DNA of 64,000 bases from Ignavibacteriales bacterium (GCA_016707285.1 JADJIA010000002.1:72007-136006); one strand, 5' to 3'. Counted from the stretch's first letter, positions 10,444 through 19,336 are shown. The notes: generated by a model not told the origin, from the sequence alone. Made by a program: numbers and translations.

Positions 10444-11181
10444 ATGAAAGTATTGATTCTTGGTGCTTCGGGAGCTACAGGTCGCCTGGTTCTGAAGCAC
10501 CTTCTTGATCGAGGAATGGAAACAAAAGTGGTTATTCGAGAGTCGGCTAAGATTCCGGATTCTCATCGTGACAATAAACTCCTTGAGTGTATTGTTGGGA
10601 ATATTTCAGAATTTGGAATGGATGAGTTTTATAAATTAGTTGCCGATTGTGACGCTGTGGTTTCCTGTCTTGGTCATAATATCTCGTTTAAAGGGATATT
10701 TGGTAAACCACGAAAGCTTGTTACAAACTGTATCGAAAACATCTGCAGAGCAATAATGGCAAGAAATGACACCAAAACCAAATTGATACTTATGAGTACC
10801 ACTGCATACAGGAACACCGGGATGAAGGAGAAATATGGCTGTGGGGACAGGATGGTTCTTTCAACACTTTATTATCTTCTTCCTCCCCACAGGGACAATG
10901 TGGAAGCCGGATTGTATCTGCAGAACACAATCGGAGCAGGGGACGGGAAAATTGAGTGGGTTATGGTTAGACCTGACGGCCTGTTTGATGAAGAAGAAGT
11001 GAGTGGATATGAAGTCCATCAATCGCCAAAACGAAGTTCCATCTCTGATCCCGGGAAAACAAGCAGAATAAATGTAAGTGATTTTATGATCAAACTTTTG
11101 TTGGATGAAAAGTTATGGAAAGAGTGGAGATACAAATTGCCGGTGTTATATAATATTGAATTAAAAACAGAAGGAAATTAA
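10444..11181 (+). CDS. NAD(P)-binding, NmrA/SDR-like Rossmann protein
   Basis: 245 aa. It opens with a complete dinucleotide-binding loop, MKVLILGASGATGRLVLKHL (GxxGxxG), as in atypical short-chain dehydrogenases of the NAD(P)H-binding/NmrA-like group. CDAVVSCLGHN and LILMSTTAYRN fit strands beta-4 and beta-5. No canonical YxxxK is obvious, so it may be a redox sensor or an NAD(P)H-dependent enzyme of unknown substrate. It lies 15 bp behind the T9SS-cargo gene on the same strand. Confidence 0.8.
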   Translation: MKVLILGASGATGRLVLKHLLDRGMETKVVIRESAKIPDSHRDNKLLECIVGNISEFGMDEFYKLVADCDAVVSCLGHNISFKGIFGKPRKLVTNCIENICRAIMARNDTKTKLILMSTTAYRNTGMKEKYGCGDRMVLSTLYYLLPPHRDNVEAGLYLQNTIGAGDGKIEWVMVRPDGLFDEEEVSGYEVHQSPKRSSISDPGKTSRINVSDFMIKLLLDEKLWKEWRYKLPVLYNIELKTEGN

Positions 11182-11218
11182 GGTGAAGCGCTGTGGTCAG
11201 GGCTGAGTTCAATGAGAA

Positions 11219-12016
11219 TTATAACTTTAAAATTCTGATTGCACCTCTTAAAACCAGCCAAAAAACCAGTGCACCAATTATCAAATCGGGATAGAGGGAA
11301 TTGGTGAGATAGACGATAAATCCTGCAACAATGACCCCGATATTTGCGATTACATCATTTGATGTAAATATTTTGCTCGCCTGGATGTGTGCTTCGTTAT
11401 CTTTTGATTTGTTTAGAATTATCAACGAAGCACCATTCCCTATAAGTGCAAAAAGCGAAATACTGATCATCTGCAAATATTCAGGCGCTTCAGATGGGTT
11501 CACAAAGCGTCTGACAACTTCAAAAAAACCGAGAAGTGCCAAAAAAAGTTGGAAATAACCACTGAGGGTTGCCACTTTCTTTTTCCTTGAAAGACGGGAA
11601 CCAACCGCCCAGAGTGCAAGTCCATAAACCACCGCATCAGCAAGCATATCGAGAGAATCGGCGATAAGACCCATCGATCGGGAGATGATGCCAAACGCCA
11701 TCTCAAGCAGAAAAAAGAAGAAATTTATAACAAGAACGGTGTATAGCAGTTTTTTCTGTAGAGCGGCAGAATCCTTGCTCTCCTCATTTAAGGTACCTGT
11801 CCAGGGAGTGCTTTCAACCAGCCGGGAATCAAAATTCAGACTGTCTATCACCTTCGAAATTGAGCCGGAATCTCCATTGTGAATTACATGAAGAGTTCTG
11901 TTGGGGATGTCAAACTGAAGCTCTTTTATCGAATTTTCTTCGGAGAGTTTCATTCTGATCATCTGCTCCTCGGAGGGGCAATCCATTTTCGTAATCAGGT
12001 ATCGATCAATTTTCAT
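11219..12016 (-). CDS. Cation-diffusion-facilitator-like transporter with HMA-like N-domain
   Basis: About 265 aa from ATG 12016; a TTG at 12025, directly after the upstream stop, is an alternative start. The N-terminal 65 residues look like a heavy-metal-associated (ferredoxin-like) fold but with one Cys (MDCPSEEQMIRMKL). Then come about six membrane helices with the CDF signature segment GLIADSLDMLADAVVYGLAL in helix 2 (Asp-x3-Asp) and ASKIFTSNDVIANIGVIVAG in helix 5. The C-terminal cytoplasmic domain of classical CDF proteins is absent. Likely metal-ion efflux from the cytoplasm; the metal is not deducible. Third gene of a tight leftward operon with the hydrolase and the DUF5522 gene. Confidence 0.8.
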   Translation of the reverse strand: MKIDRYLITKMDCPSEEQMIRMKLSEENSIKELQFDIPNRTLHVIHNGDSGSISKVIDSLNFDSRLVESTPWTGTLNEESKDSAALQKKLLYTVLVINFFFFLLEMAFGIISRSMGLIADSLDMLADAVVYGLALWAVGSRLSRKKKVATLSGYFQLFLALLGFFEVVRRFVNPSEAPEYLQMISISLFALIGNGASLIILNKSKDNEAHIQASKIFTSNDVIANIGVIVAGFIVYLTNSLYPDLIIGALVFWLVLRGAIRILKL

Positions 12017-12025
12017 TTGTTGCAA

Positions 12026-12250
12026 CTAATTTTTCACCCAAGGGCAGTGCCTGCAGCCACTATTGCAACAACTGCCTCTTTTTAAGTGATAAAACGCCGT
12101 AAAAACCGAATATCCGGTTGACGGATCTTTATAGGTATCATCACCTGCGCGACATGCATCCTGATGCACCTTGAGAATCAGGCTGTAATCGTTCTTCTTC
12201 GGATTGAGTCTCGCAGGATGAGGAACAGGAACCGGTTGATTTTCATTCAT
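12026..12250 (-). CDS. Small Cys-rich protein, DUF5522-like
   Basis: 74 aa from ATG 12250, chosen because that ATG overlaps the upstream hydrolase stop (TGATG); a longer reading would run into the hydrolase gene. The sequence HLKRGSCCNSGCRHCPW at the C-terminus, preceded by YSVFTAFY, is the DUF5522 pattern (K-R-G-x-C-C-x-x-x-C-R-x-C-P). Four closely spaced cysteines suggest metal or Fe-S binding, which is inference. Function unknown. It ends one base before the TTG of the CDF gene. Confidence 0.8.
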   Translation of the reverse strand: MNENQPVPVPHPARLNPKKNDYSLILKVHQDACRAGDDTYKDPSTGYSVFTAFYHLKRGSCCNSGCRHCPWVKN

Positions 12251-13044
12251 CAAAAGGAAATTTTCCTTAAAAAATTGGTTAACAACTTGTTGCATTCGGT
12301 AAAGTTTTCGAATGGGGCTGCATGTCCTGCATCGGGAACTATATGAAATTCTCCATTTTTTACATTGGACATCATTTGAAGCATTTCAGTTGGAGGTGTT
12401 AGAGTGTCAAACTCACCACAGATTGCAAGCACAGGAAGTGTGGTTGACTCGAGGAATGAGGTTGTGTTGGTTCTTCCCATCATAGCAAGAAGTGCGCCAA
12501 TGGCTCCTTCCGGTCTGATCTCTGAAGCACGATCTATGAAACCCTGAAACTCATCAGGTTCTTTTTCCTTAAATCCTTGTGAGAAAACTGAATCCATCAA
12601 TGCTGTGGCATATGTTTTTAAGCCTCCCTGTTTCAGGATTCTTACACCTGTGGCTCTTTTGAGTTTTGCTTCATCAGAGTCTGCTGCCGCACGGGTATCA
12701 AAAAGTATCAGCCCTGAAAATTTTTCGGGTGATCTTTCAGCCGTTCTTAGGGCAGCATATCCACCCATCGAAAGACCCGCAAGAACCGGTTTTTTGACCC
12801 CTGTTTCTTTAAGAATCTCAAAAAGATCATCAACATAACTTTCCATGGTGATCATGCCATCACAATCGGTTGACTCACCAAAACCACGCAGATCAGGGAC
12901 AATAATTTTATAGTCCCCGGTTAGAGCAGGAATCTGTCGTTGCCAGAGGGATGAATCAAAAATAAATCCGTGAATGAAGAGTATCGTTTTGTCCCCTTGT
13001 CCATATTCGTGGAAGGTGATACCGGTTGAAGTGGTGTGTTTCAT
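12250..13044 (-). CDS. Alpha/beta hydrolase
   Basis: 264-aa alpha/beta hydrolase fold enzyme. Visible landmarks: oxyanion segment FIHGFIFDSSLWQRQ, nucleophile elbow LAGLSMGGYAALR (G-x-S-x-G), acidic residue region LAICGEFDTLTPP, and catalytic His in DAGHAAPFENF. It resembles carboxylesterase/BioH-like and haloperoxidase-like members; the substrate is not predictable. First gene of the leftward three-gene operon (hydrolase, DUF5522, CDF), with a divergent promoter region toward the YifB gene. Confidence 0.9.
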   Translation of the reverse strand: MKHTTSTGITFHEYGQGDKTILFIHGFIFDSSLWQRQIPALTGDYKIIVPDLRGFGESTDCDGMITMESYVDDLFEILKETGVKKPVLAGLSMGGYAALRTAERSPEKFSGLILFDTRAAADSDEAKLKRATGVRILKQGGLKTYATALMDSVFSQGFKEKEPDEFQGFIDRASEIRPEGAIGALLAMMGRTNTTSFLESTTLPVLAICGEFDTLTPPTEMLQMMSNVKNGEFHIVPDAGHAAPFENFTECNKLLTNFLRKISF

Positions 13045-13180
13045 AAAAATCTTCTCATTTTTTAATAATTCTAATGTAAATTTAAGCTTACTTCATTATT
13101 TTAGTTAACAATTTTTACTTTTAAAAGTGTTCAATTTAACGAAATAAAAAAAACAGCGACAATTCCGGAATATATTAAGA

Positions 13181-14734
13181 ATGGAAGACAGGATAAATTT
13201 TTCTAAAGTGCTTTCGGGTGCCACATTTGGCATTGAAGCATTTATAGTTGAAATAGAAACTCATCTCGAAAAGGCAATGCTTGCTTTTACCATCGTGGGC
13301 CTTCCCGACAATGCAGTAAAAGAGAGCAGGGAAAGGGTAACTGCTGCAATCAAAAACAGTGGACTAAAATTTCCCGGCAAAAAAATTACGATAAACATGG
13401 CTCCCGCCGATGTAAAAAAGGAGGGGAGTTCATTTGATCTGCCGATTGCTGTTGGCATTTTGGCTGCCGATGGTTTTATACCAATTAACCAGCTGCAAGA
13501 CACAATCTTTCTCGGTGAATTATCGCTTGACGGGACTTTAAGACCGATCAAAGGTGCTCTTCCACTCGCTGTTTGTGCCCGTGACAAAGGAATTAAAAGA
13601 TTAATACTCCCCGAAGATTCTGTTAAAGAGGCCTCCATCGTTGATGGTGTTGAAGTTTATGGGTTTAAAAATTTCCCTGATCTTTATAGATTTCTCACCG
13701 GGAGCCTTCAACTGTCACCTGTAACCACAGATACCACTGAACTTTTTGCTTACTTGAATAAATATAATCTCGATTTTGGTGATGTAAAGGGGCAGGAAAA
13801 TGTAAAAAGAGCACTTGAAGTGGCGGCTGCGGGTGGACATAATATTTTGATGATAGGGCCTCCCGGAAGTGGAAAAACCATGCTTGCAAAGAGGTTACCT
13901 TCCATTCTTCCACCTCTTTCGTTTGATGAAGCACTTGAAACTACTAAACTTTATTCGGTTGCGGGAATTCTGCCACGAGGCACTGCACTGATAACAGAGA
14001 GACCATTCAGAAGCCCACATCACACTGTATCAGATGCCGCTATGGTTGGTGGAGGTTCCACCCCAAGACCGGGTGAGGTTTCATTCGCCCATTTTGGAGT
14101 GCTTTTTCTGGATGAGTTTCCGGAATTCAAAAAAAATGTAATTGAAGTTTTAAGGCAGCCACTCGAAGATTCTATTGTAACAGTAAGTAGATCGAAGATG
14201 ACGCTTACATTTCCGGCAAATTTTATGCTCGCTGCGGCGATGAACCCCTGCCCGTGTGGTTATTACACTGATCCATCCCGCGATTGCAGATGTACAAGCA
14301 ATCAAATTCAAAAATATATGAGTAAAATTTCAGGTCCGCTTCTCGACCGGATTGATATTCATATCGAAGTTCCGGCTGTCCGTTATAAAGACCTCTCCTC
14401 ATCCCACAAGGGTGAAAGTTCAGAAGCGATTCGTGAAAGAGTGATCAGAGCGAGAGAAGTTCAGCAAGGAAGATTTAGTGCCTACAGCCACATTTATAAT
14501 AATGCTGATATGGGAAGCAAGGAAGTGAGGCATTTTTGTCGGTTGGATGATGCCGGTGCATCACTTCTCAAGACTGCAATGACCCGTTTGGGACTTTCAG
14601 CCAGAGCTTACGACAGAATTTTAAAAGTCAGCAGGACCATTGCCGATCTCGAAGGTGAATCACAAATCAATGCTGCGCATGTTTCGGAAGCAATTCAATA
14701 CAGAACTCTCGACAGGGAGCTTTGGAAAGATTAA
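13181..14734 (+). CDS. YifB-family Mg-chelatase-like AAA+ ATPase (ComM-like)
   Basis: 517 aa, full length. N-terminal ChlI domain (MAPADVKKEGSSFDLPIAVG), AAA+ Mg-chelatase domain with Walker A MIGPPGSGKTMLAKRLPSIL, Walker B VLFLDEFPEF, and a C-terminal Mg_chelatase_C segment (SARAYDRILKVSRTIADLEG). The inserted Cys cluster CPCGYYTDPSRDCRCT is typical. In competent bacteria ComM is a helicase that drives branch migration during integration of incoming DNA; in this lineage the role is inferred from family. It stands alone, convergent with the following leftward genes (1 bp between stops). Confidence 0.95.
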   Translation: MEDRINFSKVLSGATFGIEAFIVEIETHLEKAMLAFTIVGLPDNAVKESRERVTAAIKNSGLKFPGKKITINMAPADVKKEGSSFDLPIAVGILAADGFIPINQLQDTIFLGELSLDGTLRPIKGALPLAVCARDKGIKRLILPEDSVKEASIVDGVEVYGFKNFPDLYRFLTGSLQLSPVTTDTTELFAYLNKYNLDFGDVKGQENVKRALEVAAAGGHNILMIGPPGSGKTMLAKRLPSILPPLSFDEALETTKLYSVAGILPRGTALITERPFRSPHHTVSDAAMVGGGSTPRPGEVSFAHFGVLFLDEFPEFKKNVIEVLRQPLEDSIVTVSRSKMTLTFPANFMLAAAMNPCPCGYYTDPSRDCRCTSNQIQKYMSKISGPLLDRIDIHIEVPAVRYKDLSSSHKGESSEAIRERVIRAREVQQGRFSAYSHIYNNADMGSKEVRHFCRLDDAGASLLKTAMTRLGLSARAYDRILKVSRTIADLEGESQINAAHVSEAIQYRTLDRELWKD

Positions 14735-14735
14735 G

Positions 14736-15584
14736 TTAGTAGGAATACTCCCGTAACTCTGATTCATACGACTCCGAACCTTTGGATGCTTTGTCTTTTT
14801 TGGTTTTGGTTAGAATCAGGATTCCGTTTTTATTGTAGAGTAATTCCGAATTCAAATTCATTTTTTTTGAAGTACCGATTATTTTAGTAACCTGTGCATT
14901 TTTGTTATAAGACATCTTGACCGTGTTGATTTCTTTTCCGGTAATGTCTTTCCTCTCGATCATGTTTCCTCCTCCGTCGTATTTATACTCCGACCTGTTT
15001 ATCTTATTAATTCTTTTAACAAGTCTTTCCGATTTATCGTACTCGTAAATAAGTGTGTCGATGGTTGTTGATCCAAAAACCACGGGGCAGATAATCTTTG
15101 CGAGTTTACCGTTTTTGCCATAGGTGTAATGGTAATTTAGTCGGGGGAGTGTGTCTCTTAATCGATCTTCAAACCAGGAGATGTGAGTGATTTTTCCGGT
15201 TGAGTTATGCAAGAAATAATACGATTCAAGTTTAACTGAATCGCGCCCGGACAAGGCAATTTTAGTAAATCGTTTGATTTCACTAAAACTGCCTGCCTTG
15301 TCATAAAAAAAGGAATCGATTACGGTTGAGATTGAATCAGGGATAATTGTCGCTGATTCGAGTCTTCCGTCGTTTCGATAAGAAAATATCTCTGACAAAA
15401 AGGGTTTACCTGTCGGGATATAATCCTTACCTGTAGAGTAATAATTCACCTTTTCAAGGGAAATTTTGTTCTTTTTAATGTAATTTCTGAAAACGGGTTC
15501 GTGTTTTTTATATTGAGGTATAAAGTCCTGCGCAAACAGGGAGGAAACAAAAAATGCCGAAATCAGAAATACTTTTAAGTTCAT
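14736..15584 (-). CDS. Secreted YD/RHS-like repeat protein (paralog family member 2)
   Basis: 282 aa from ATG 15584, chosen because it gives a clean signal peptide (MNLKVFLISAFFVSSLFAQ) and sits 2 bp after the upstream stop. The mature part has repeated motifs of the kind YDKSERLVKRI, YKYDGGGNMIERKD, NKNAQVTKIIG. These resemble the tyrosine-aspartate (YD) repeats of RHS/teneurin proteins in very short form. DFIPQYKKHEPVFRNYIKKN after the signal peptide matches DFIPHLEQLQQNVINKMKAN of the neighbour at 15587, marking a tandem duplication. No enzymatic motif. The role is unknown. Confidence 0.75.
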   Translation of the reverse strand: MNLKVFLISAFFVSSLFAQDFIPQYKKHEPVFRNYIKKNKISLEKVNYYSTGKDYIPTGKPFLSEIFSYRNDGRLESATIIPDSISTVIDSFFYDKAGSFSEIKRFTKIALSGRDSVKLESYYFLHNSTGKITHISWFEDRLRDTLPRLNYHYTYGKNGKLAKIICPVVFGSTTIDTLIYEYDKSERLVKRINKINRSEYKYDGGGNMIERKDITGKEINTVKMSYNKNAQVTKIIGTSKKMNLNSELLYNKNGILILTKTKKDKASKGSESYESELREYSY

Positions 15585-15586
15585 TT

Positions 15587-16426
15587 TTAATAGTTTGTAT
15601 AGATGAAAGTTGTCCATTCGTAGTTGCTTGTCCCTTCACCGGGGGTGTAATAAGTGGAATATCCGTTAAGAGTCAGACCGGCTGAATCATTTTGAAATAT
15701 CCAATTCATAGTGAAGGCAGTGCCGTTAACAGTTACACCAACCAGATTACCATCACCATCGTAGTCGCTCGTTGTTTCATACCGTGAACCGCTGATCTCC
15801 ATCTCTTCTTTGATTACATTTCCTTTATCGTCATAAGTGTAGAAGGTGTTTCCATTTGGTGAGGTTTTGGAAACAACATTTCCCTCCAGGTTGAAAGTAT
15901 AAAGAGTGTTTGGAACACCTGAAGAAAGATCAACGGTGGAATCCAGAATAGATGCCAGACCCAAACCGTCGTAGTTAAAGAGATAGACATTGGTTAATTC
16001 GCCGGAAACATATTTTGTCATCCTTTCGATAGTACCGTCTGTGACAGTAGCCCAAAAAGTAGTGTTGGTAACAACCGGGTTACTACTCTGAGTTCCACCC
16101 GAAGTTTCAGTCACTACGATGCTCTCTATTGTTCCGTATTGATCATAAGCATAAGTTGTTTCAATTCTTAAATCCTGTTCAACATTAAAATAATCAACAA
16201 GAGTAATCATACCCATCTCATTGTATTCATAGTTATATGAATAATAGTATTTTTCTGAAAGGGGGTAAAAGTTGGCATCAGTTTGATAGCTGATGGCTTC
16301 CATTCTTTTAACTTTGTTGGCCTTCATTTTGTTGATAACATTTTGTTGTAATTGCTCGAGATGAGGGATAAAATCCTGTGCTAATATAGAAACGCTTGCG
16401 ATTAAAAAGAGCAAAAAGACCTTCAT
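15587..16426 (-). CDS. Secreted YD/RHS-like repeat protein (paralog family member 1)
   Basis: 279 aa with signal peptide MKVFLLFLIASVSILAQ. Short YD-like units are visible (YSYNYEYNEMGMITLVDYFN; AYDQYGTIESIVV; YTYDDKGNVIKEEM; SDYDGDGNLVGVTV). First gene of a tandem pair with the gene ending at 14736. A second tandem pair of the same kind lies at 56569-58421. Likely periplasmic or surface exposed; no recognised enzyme signature. The 16427-16610 gap is AT-rich with no recognised element. Confidence 0.78.
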   Translation of the reverse strand: MKVFLLFLIASVSILAQDFIPHLEQLQQNVINKMKANKVKRMEAISYQTDANFYPLSEKYYYSYNYEYNEMGMITLVDYFNVEQDLRIETTYAYDQYGTIESIVVTETSGGTQSSNPVVTNTTFWATVTDGTIERMTKYVSGELTNVYLFNYDGLGLASILDSTVDLSSGVPNTLYTFNLEGNVVSKTSPNGNTFYTYDDKGNVIKEEMEISGSRYETTSDYDGDGNLVGVTVNGTAFTMNWIFQNDSAGLTLNGYSTYYTPGEGTSNYEWTTFIYTNY

Positions 16427-16610
16427 GAAATTCTCCGATGGTTTAACTGATTAAAATAAAAGAAAACAAACAGTTACAGAATTATTTCCCGATAACTGGC
16501 TGTTCTTTGAAAAAAAATAAAGTAATACCCAAATATGATTAAAATCCGGAAAATTCCCTCGTAATTTATTTGGATATGAGTAAAAAAAGATATTAGTTTT
16601 ACCGGAAATG

Positions 16611-17675
16611 TTAAAAAATGGATAAAATCTCTTCCAAATCTCTTTTACCTCTATCATTAAGTGCTTTTAGTTTTGTCTTAATTTCACCGGTGGTTATGTC
16701 TTTTTTATCCCCATTTGAACAGTAAAGAGCCAGTGCAATCCCGCAATAATAGACATTACTCAGGCTGACATCAAAGGTATCCGTGGGGTGAACAGAATTG
16801 TTTCTGTAATTATTTACCTTGTAGCCAAACTTCGAATAGTATTCCGCTGAGAATGATAGAATGGTCTGGAGTGCAGATACTCTTTCTCCAAACTCCCATG
16901 GCTTCTTCTGATTGGTTAATGTCTCTACTCTCTTTTTGTTAGCCATAGAATCACTATATATCTCTTCATCAGATTTTGATCCTCTGCAAAATGATTCAAG
17001 GCTTCTGTGATAGAGTTGAATAATTAAGCGGTAGATTACTTTTTCAGCGTCAAAATCGGGGAGCTTTTTGATTAGAAATAAAATTGTGTCAAGATTTGAC
17101 ATAATCTCACTCTGTGCAAGAAGATTCTCCTGGGCGTCCCTTGAGAACACTTTGGCGGTCACTGATTTTTTAATAAGTTCATGATTATTCCAGATGTCCC
17201 ATAGTATTTTTTCATTTGCAAGTCTGTTGAAGAGTTCGTCGAAATTTGATCTTACCCACTCAACCTCACCCCCTTCGGTATGCGATTTGTCGAAAGTCTT
17301 GATGATAAGGCCTTTAGAGACTAATGGTTCGTATCCATCCCACAGGTCGGCGGCTTTAAACTGTCCGGAGTATGTATAGATGTTTGTAATATTTGAAATT
17401 TCAAATGCCAGTTTGATAAGTTCAAACCCTGAATCTCTTTTTCCACCTTTGTTGTCCTCTGTGAAATCGATGTCGCAGAAGAAAACCTCATAAGGAGTCC
17501 CGTTTTTTCCACTTTCCTTAAGGAGCTGTGAGGCTTTAACAAATGACTCTGCTTTTGTAATCTCAAAAACATTGTTGTTCCCATATTTCTCAAGTTCATA
17601 ATCTGTCAGATTTTCGACAAGTATATCTCTTGCTTCTTTGGTGTCTTCTGCTACAAGAATTCTAATTTTTTTCAT
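16611..17675 (-). CDS. Receiver-domain protein with C-terminal helical domain carrying RNxxxH (HEPN-like)
   Basis: 354 aa. Residues 1-150 form a receiver-like domain: RILVAEDTKEARDIL supplies the acidic residues, EVFFCDIDF supplies Asp68/Asp70, and NIYTYSGQF is in the place of the beta-4 Thr/Ser. The C-terminal 190 residues are helix-rich and end in YRNNSVHPTD, residues 291-296 being R-N-N-S-V-H. RNxxxH is the catalytic signature of HEPN-domain RNases (known from the family); calling this domain HEPN is inference. It overlaps the upstream HATPase gene by 14 bp, so the two are coupled. It is the last gene of the operon behind the sigma54-type promoter at 19231-19250. An alternative is an ordinary regulator with an unrelated helical output domain. 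Confidence 0.65.
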   Translation of the reverse strand: MKKIRILVAEDTKEARDILVENLTDYELEKYGNNNVFEITKAESFVKASQLLKESGKNGTPYEVFFCDIDFTEDNKGGKRDSGFELIKLAFEISNITNIYTYSGQFKAADLWDGYEPLVSKGLIIKTFDKSHTEGGEVEWVRSNFDELFNRLANEKILWDIWNNHELIKKSVTAKVFSRDAQENLLAQSEIMSNLDTILFLIKKLPDFDAEKVIYRLIIQLYHRSLESFCRGSKSDEEIYSDSMANKKRVETLTNQKKPWEFGERVSALQTILSFSAEYYSKFGYKVNNYRNNSVHPTDTFDVSLSNVYYCGIALALYCSNGDKKDITTGEIKTKLKALNDRGKRDLEEILSIF

Positions 17676-18564
17676 AACTTATCCTCTTTGGAAAGTTTAA
17701 TTTCACTGTTGTGGTGTCATTATTTTCATCACGGAGATATCGGGTCTCAATTTTAAGCAGGTCCACCCATTTTTTAACTACTCTAAGACCCACTTTTGAT
17801 GACTTTGACATATTTTCAGGGTCTTCGAGGGAGCTTTTGTTAAACCAATTGGCAAGTTTTTCAGAAATTGCTCCATTGTTGTGGATCATTACTTCAACAA
17901 ATAATTCGGATTCTGTTAAAGTAATTTCAACTTTGGGGTCGTGATCCGGAGTGTGTTTCATTGCATTTCGAACTAGATCTTTTATGACCAGCGGAATTGC
18001 ATCGGCGAACTCTTCATTGATGGCAATTTTTGTTTCACCGATTATTGTTACCGGAATCACCATTTTTAAAAGCGACTCCTCATGTTCATCTGAGGATATA
18101 CGGAGGGTGCTGATTCCGTCTTTTATCAGGGCAATCTGTTCAGCGACTACTTCACTGAGAGCAAATTCAGTAAATTCATTGCTGTACTCAATATCTTCTC
18201 TCCTGAGAAATAGAAGCAAAAGGTTCGTGAGGTCACGAATTTGGCGGGTGTGGTAATTGGCTTTTTTGATCTTTGGGTTGTCAAGGAACTTTGACATTGA
18301 CGAGACTGCAACATAAACATCTGTGTTTATCGAGTGAGCAAGTTCGTCAACTATTCGCTCCCAAGAAGTTGCGAGGTTTTTGAGTTCCTGTTCTCTGAAA
18401 ACAGAGTTGAGATTTAATTCTTTTGCCTTGTCAAGGTCTCTGACATAATTGTTTAGGCTTTTTTCTTTTTCTATTTCCCGTAATTTAGTGTTTTGAAGTT
18501 CTATTTTAAGCAGTAAAACTTCGCGTTCGAGTTCCTTTATCTTTTCTTCAAGATTCTTTTCCAC
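17662..18564 (-). CDS. Soluble histidine-kinase-like HATPase protein with degenerate G1 box
   Basis: 300 aa, no membrane segment. Residues 1-60 form a coiled coil (EEKIKELEREVLLLKIELQN). A DHp-like segment has His77 (VDELAHSINTDVYVAVSSM). The HATPase domain has an intact N-box (LVIKDLVRNAMKHTPDHD), but the expected DxGxG G1 box reads MIHNNGAISEKL, lacking the Asp. The later loop is SSKVGLRVVKKW. It may be an inactive or altered-nucleotide kinase-like sensor. The downstream receiver-domain gene overlaps it by 14 bp, which points to a kinase/receiver pair. The upstream neighbour (18646) encodes a protein of unknown function. Confidence 0.75.
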   Translation of the reverse strand: MEKNLEEKIKELEREVLLLKIELQNTKLREIEKEKSLNNYVRDLDKAKELNLNSVFREQELKNLATSWERIVDELAHSINTDVYVAVSSMSKFLDNPKIKKANYHTRQIRDLTNLLLLFLRREDIEYSNEFTEFALSEVVAEQIALIKDGISTLRISSDEHEESLLKMVIPVTIIGETKIAINEEFADAIPLVIKDLVRNAMKHTPDHDPKVEITLTESELFVEVMIHNNGAISEKLANWFNKSSLEDPENMSKSSKVGLRVVKKWVDLLKIETRYLRDENNDTTTVKLNFPKRISYEKN

Positions 18565-18645
18565 TCTCGTATTCCCTTATTTTTTCTTCAATTATTCCAC
18601 GGAAAAGGTTACCCGGGTTTCCCAAGTTACAACCGGGAAAATCTT

Positions 18646-19077
18646 TCAAAGTGTGTGGTTTCCCTTAACGCCATTGATGAAATAAAATCTGATGTTCTCA
18701 TCAAACCAGTTTTCAATAGAATTGTCACTCACGAAAGCACCAAAAAAAGACGCAAACTCCGGAAAGAAAGATTCTATATCTTTCAGGTTTTCATGTTTGT
18801 CTTTCACGAAATAAATGAAAGGGCGAACCTCACAAATTCTTGGGCTTCTTCGGGAAGTTTTCACCGACAAATTTAAAAACAGTACCTTACCTTTCCAGAT
18901 TGCAGGAAAACTCCCTATCCTCTCAAAATTTTGCATCCATGAAGTATTGAGGATTTCTTTAAAGCTGATCAGATGAACCGATTCCTTCTTAATAAATAAT
19001 CTTGGATAATATTTGATTAATAGTTGCAGTTCTTCAGTACGCACTGGTTTTGGTAGAGCAAAAATGTATGGCTTCAT
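18646..19077 (-). CDS. Hypothetical protein, first gene of the sigma54-promoter operon
   Basis: 143 aa, not recognised. No signal peptide or transmembrane segment. It is rich in aromatic and basic residues (YYPRLFIKKESVHLISFKEI; FFPEFASFFGAFVSD). It lies between the sigma54-type promoter (19231-19250) and the HATPase gene, with an 81-bp gap to the latter, and is the first open frame the promoter would express. A role as a sensor partner or effector is possible from position only. Confidence 0.6.
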   Translation of the reverse strand: MKPYIFALPKPVRTEELQLLIKYYPRLFIKKESVHLISFKEILNTSWMQNFERIGSFPAIWKGKVLFLNLSVKTSRRSPRICEVRPFIYFVKDKHENLKDIESFFPEFASFFGAFVSDNSIENWFDENIRFYFINGVKGNHTL

Positions 19078-19230
19078 TTCTTTTGTCTTAAAACAAAGTC
19101 ATTTTAATAATTTTATAACTTGTTCTTTAATATTGAGTGGGTCTGCCATCTCTTCTCCAAAATTCCAAAATGTGAATATGTAAATTAATCAGTTTTTGTT
19201 ATATCTGAGGTTTATTCCCTCGGGGATGTA

Positions 19231-19250
19231 TTATTCAAGTAGCGTGCCAA
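19231..19250 (-). promoter_or_regulatory. Sigma54 (-24/-12) promoter reading leftward
   Basis: Minus-strand sequence TTGGCACGCTACTTGAA. The -24 GG (19248-19247) and the -12 G (19236) are separated by exactly 10 bp, and seven of seven bases match the TGGCACG half. The only departure is A for C in the -12 GC. It points at the 18646 gene (start codon about 150 bp downstream) and lies in the gap in front of a sigma54-activator gene transcribed the other way. Confidence 0.72.
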
Positions 19251-19311
19251 AGCGAGAAAGTTTTGTTTTGGGGTTAATAGTGGTCGTATTTGGAAGAGAA
19301 GATAAAAAATC

Positions 19312-19336
19312 TTACTTTAATAGTAAAAATATTTAC
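19312..19336. promoter_or_regulatory. Candidate upstream activator site (overlapping palindromes)
   Basis: Two overlapping dyads: TTACTTTAATAGTAA (19312-19326) and GTAAAAATATTTAC (19323-19336), giving three TTACT/AGTAA/TTTAC half sites. They lie 64-89 bp upstream of the -24 element of the leftward sigma54 promoter, the usual position for an enhancer-binding-protein site, and immediately before the activator's own start codon. Functional assignment is inference. Confidence 0.4.

Noticed and set aside
13261..13638. 125-aa minus-strand frame inside the YifB gene
   Set aside because: Antisense shadow of a well-conserved gene.
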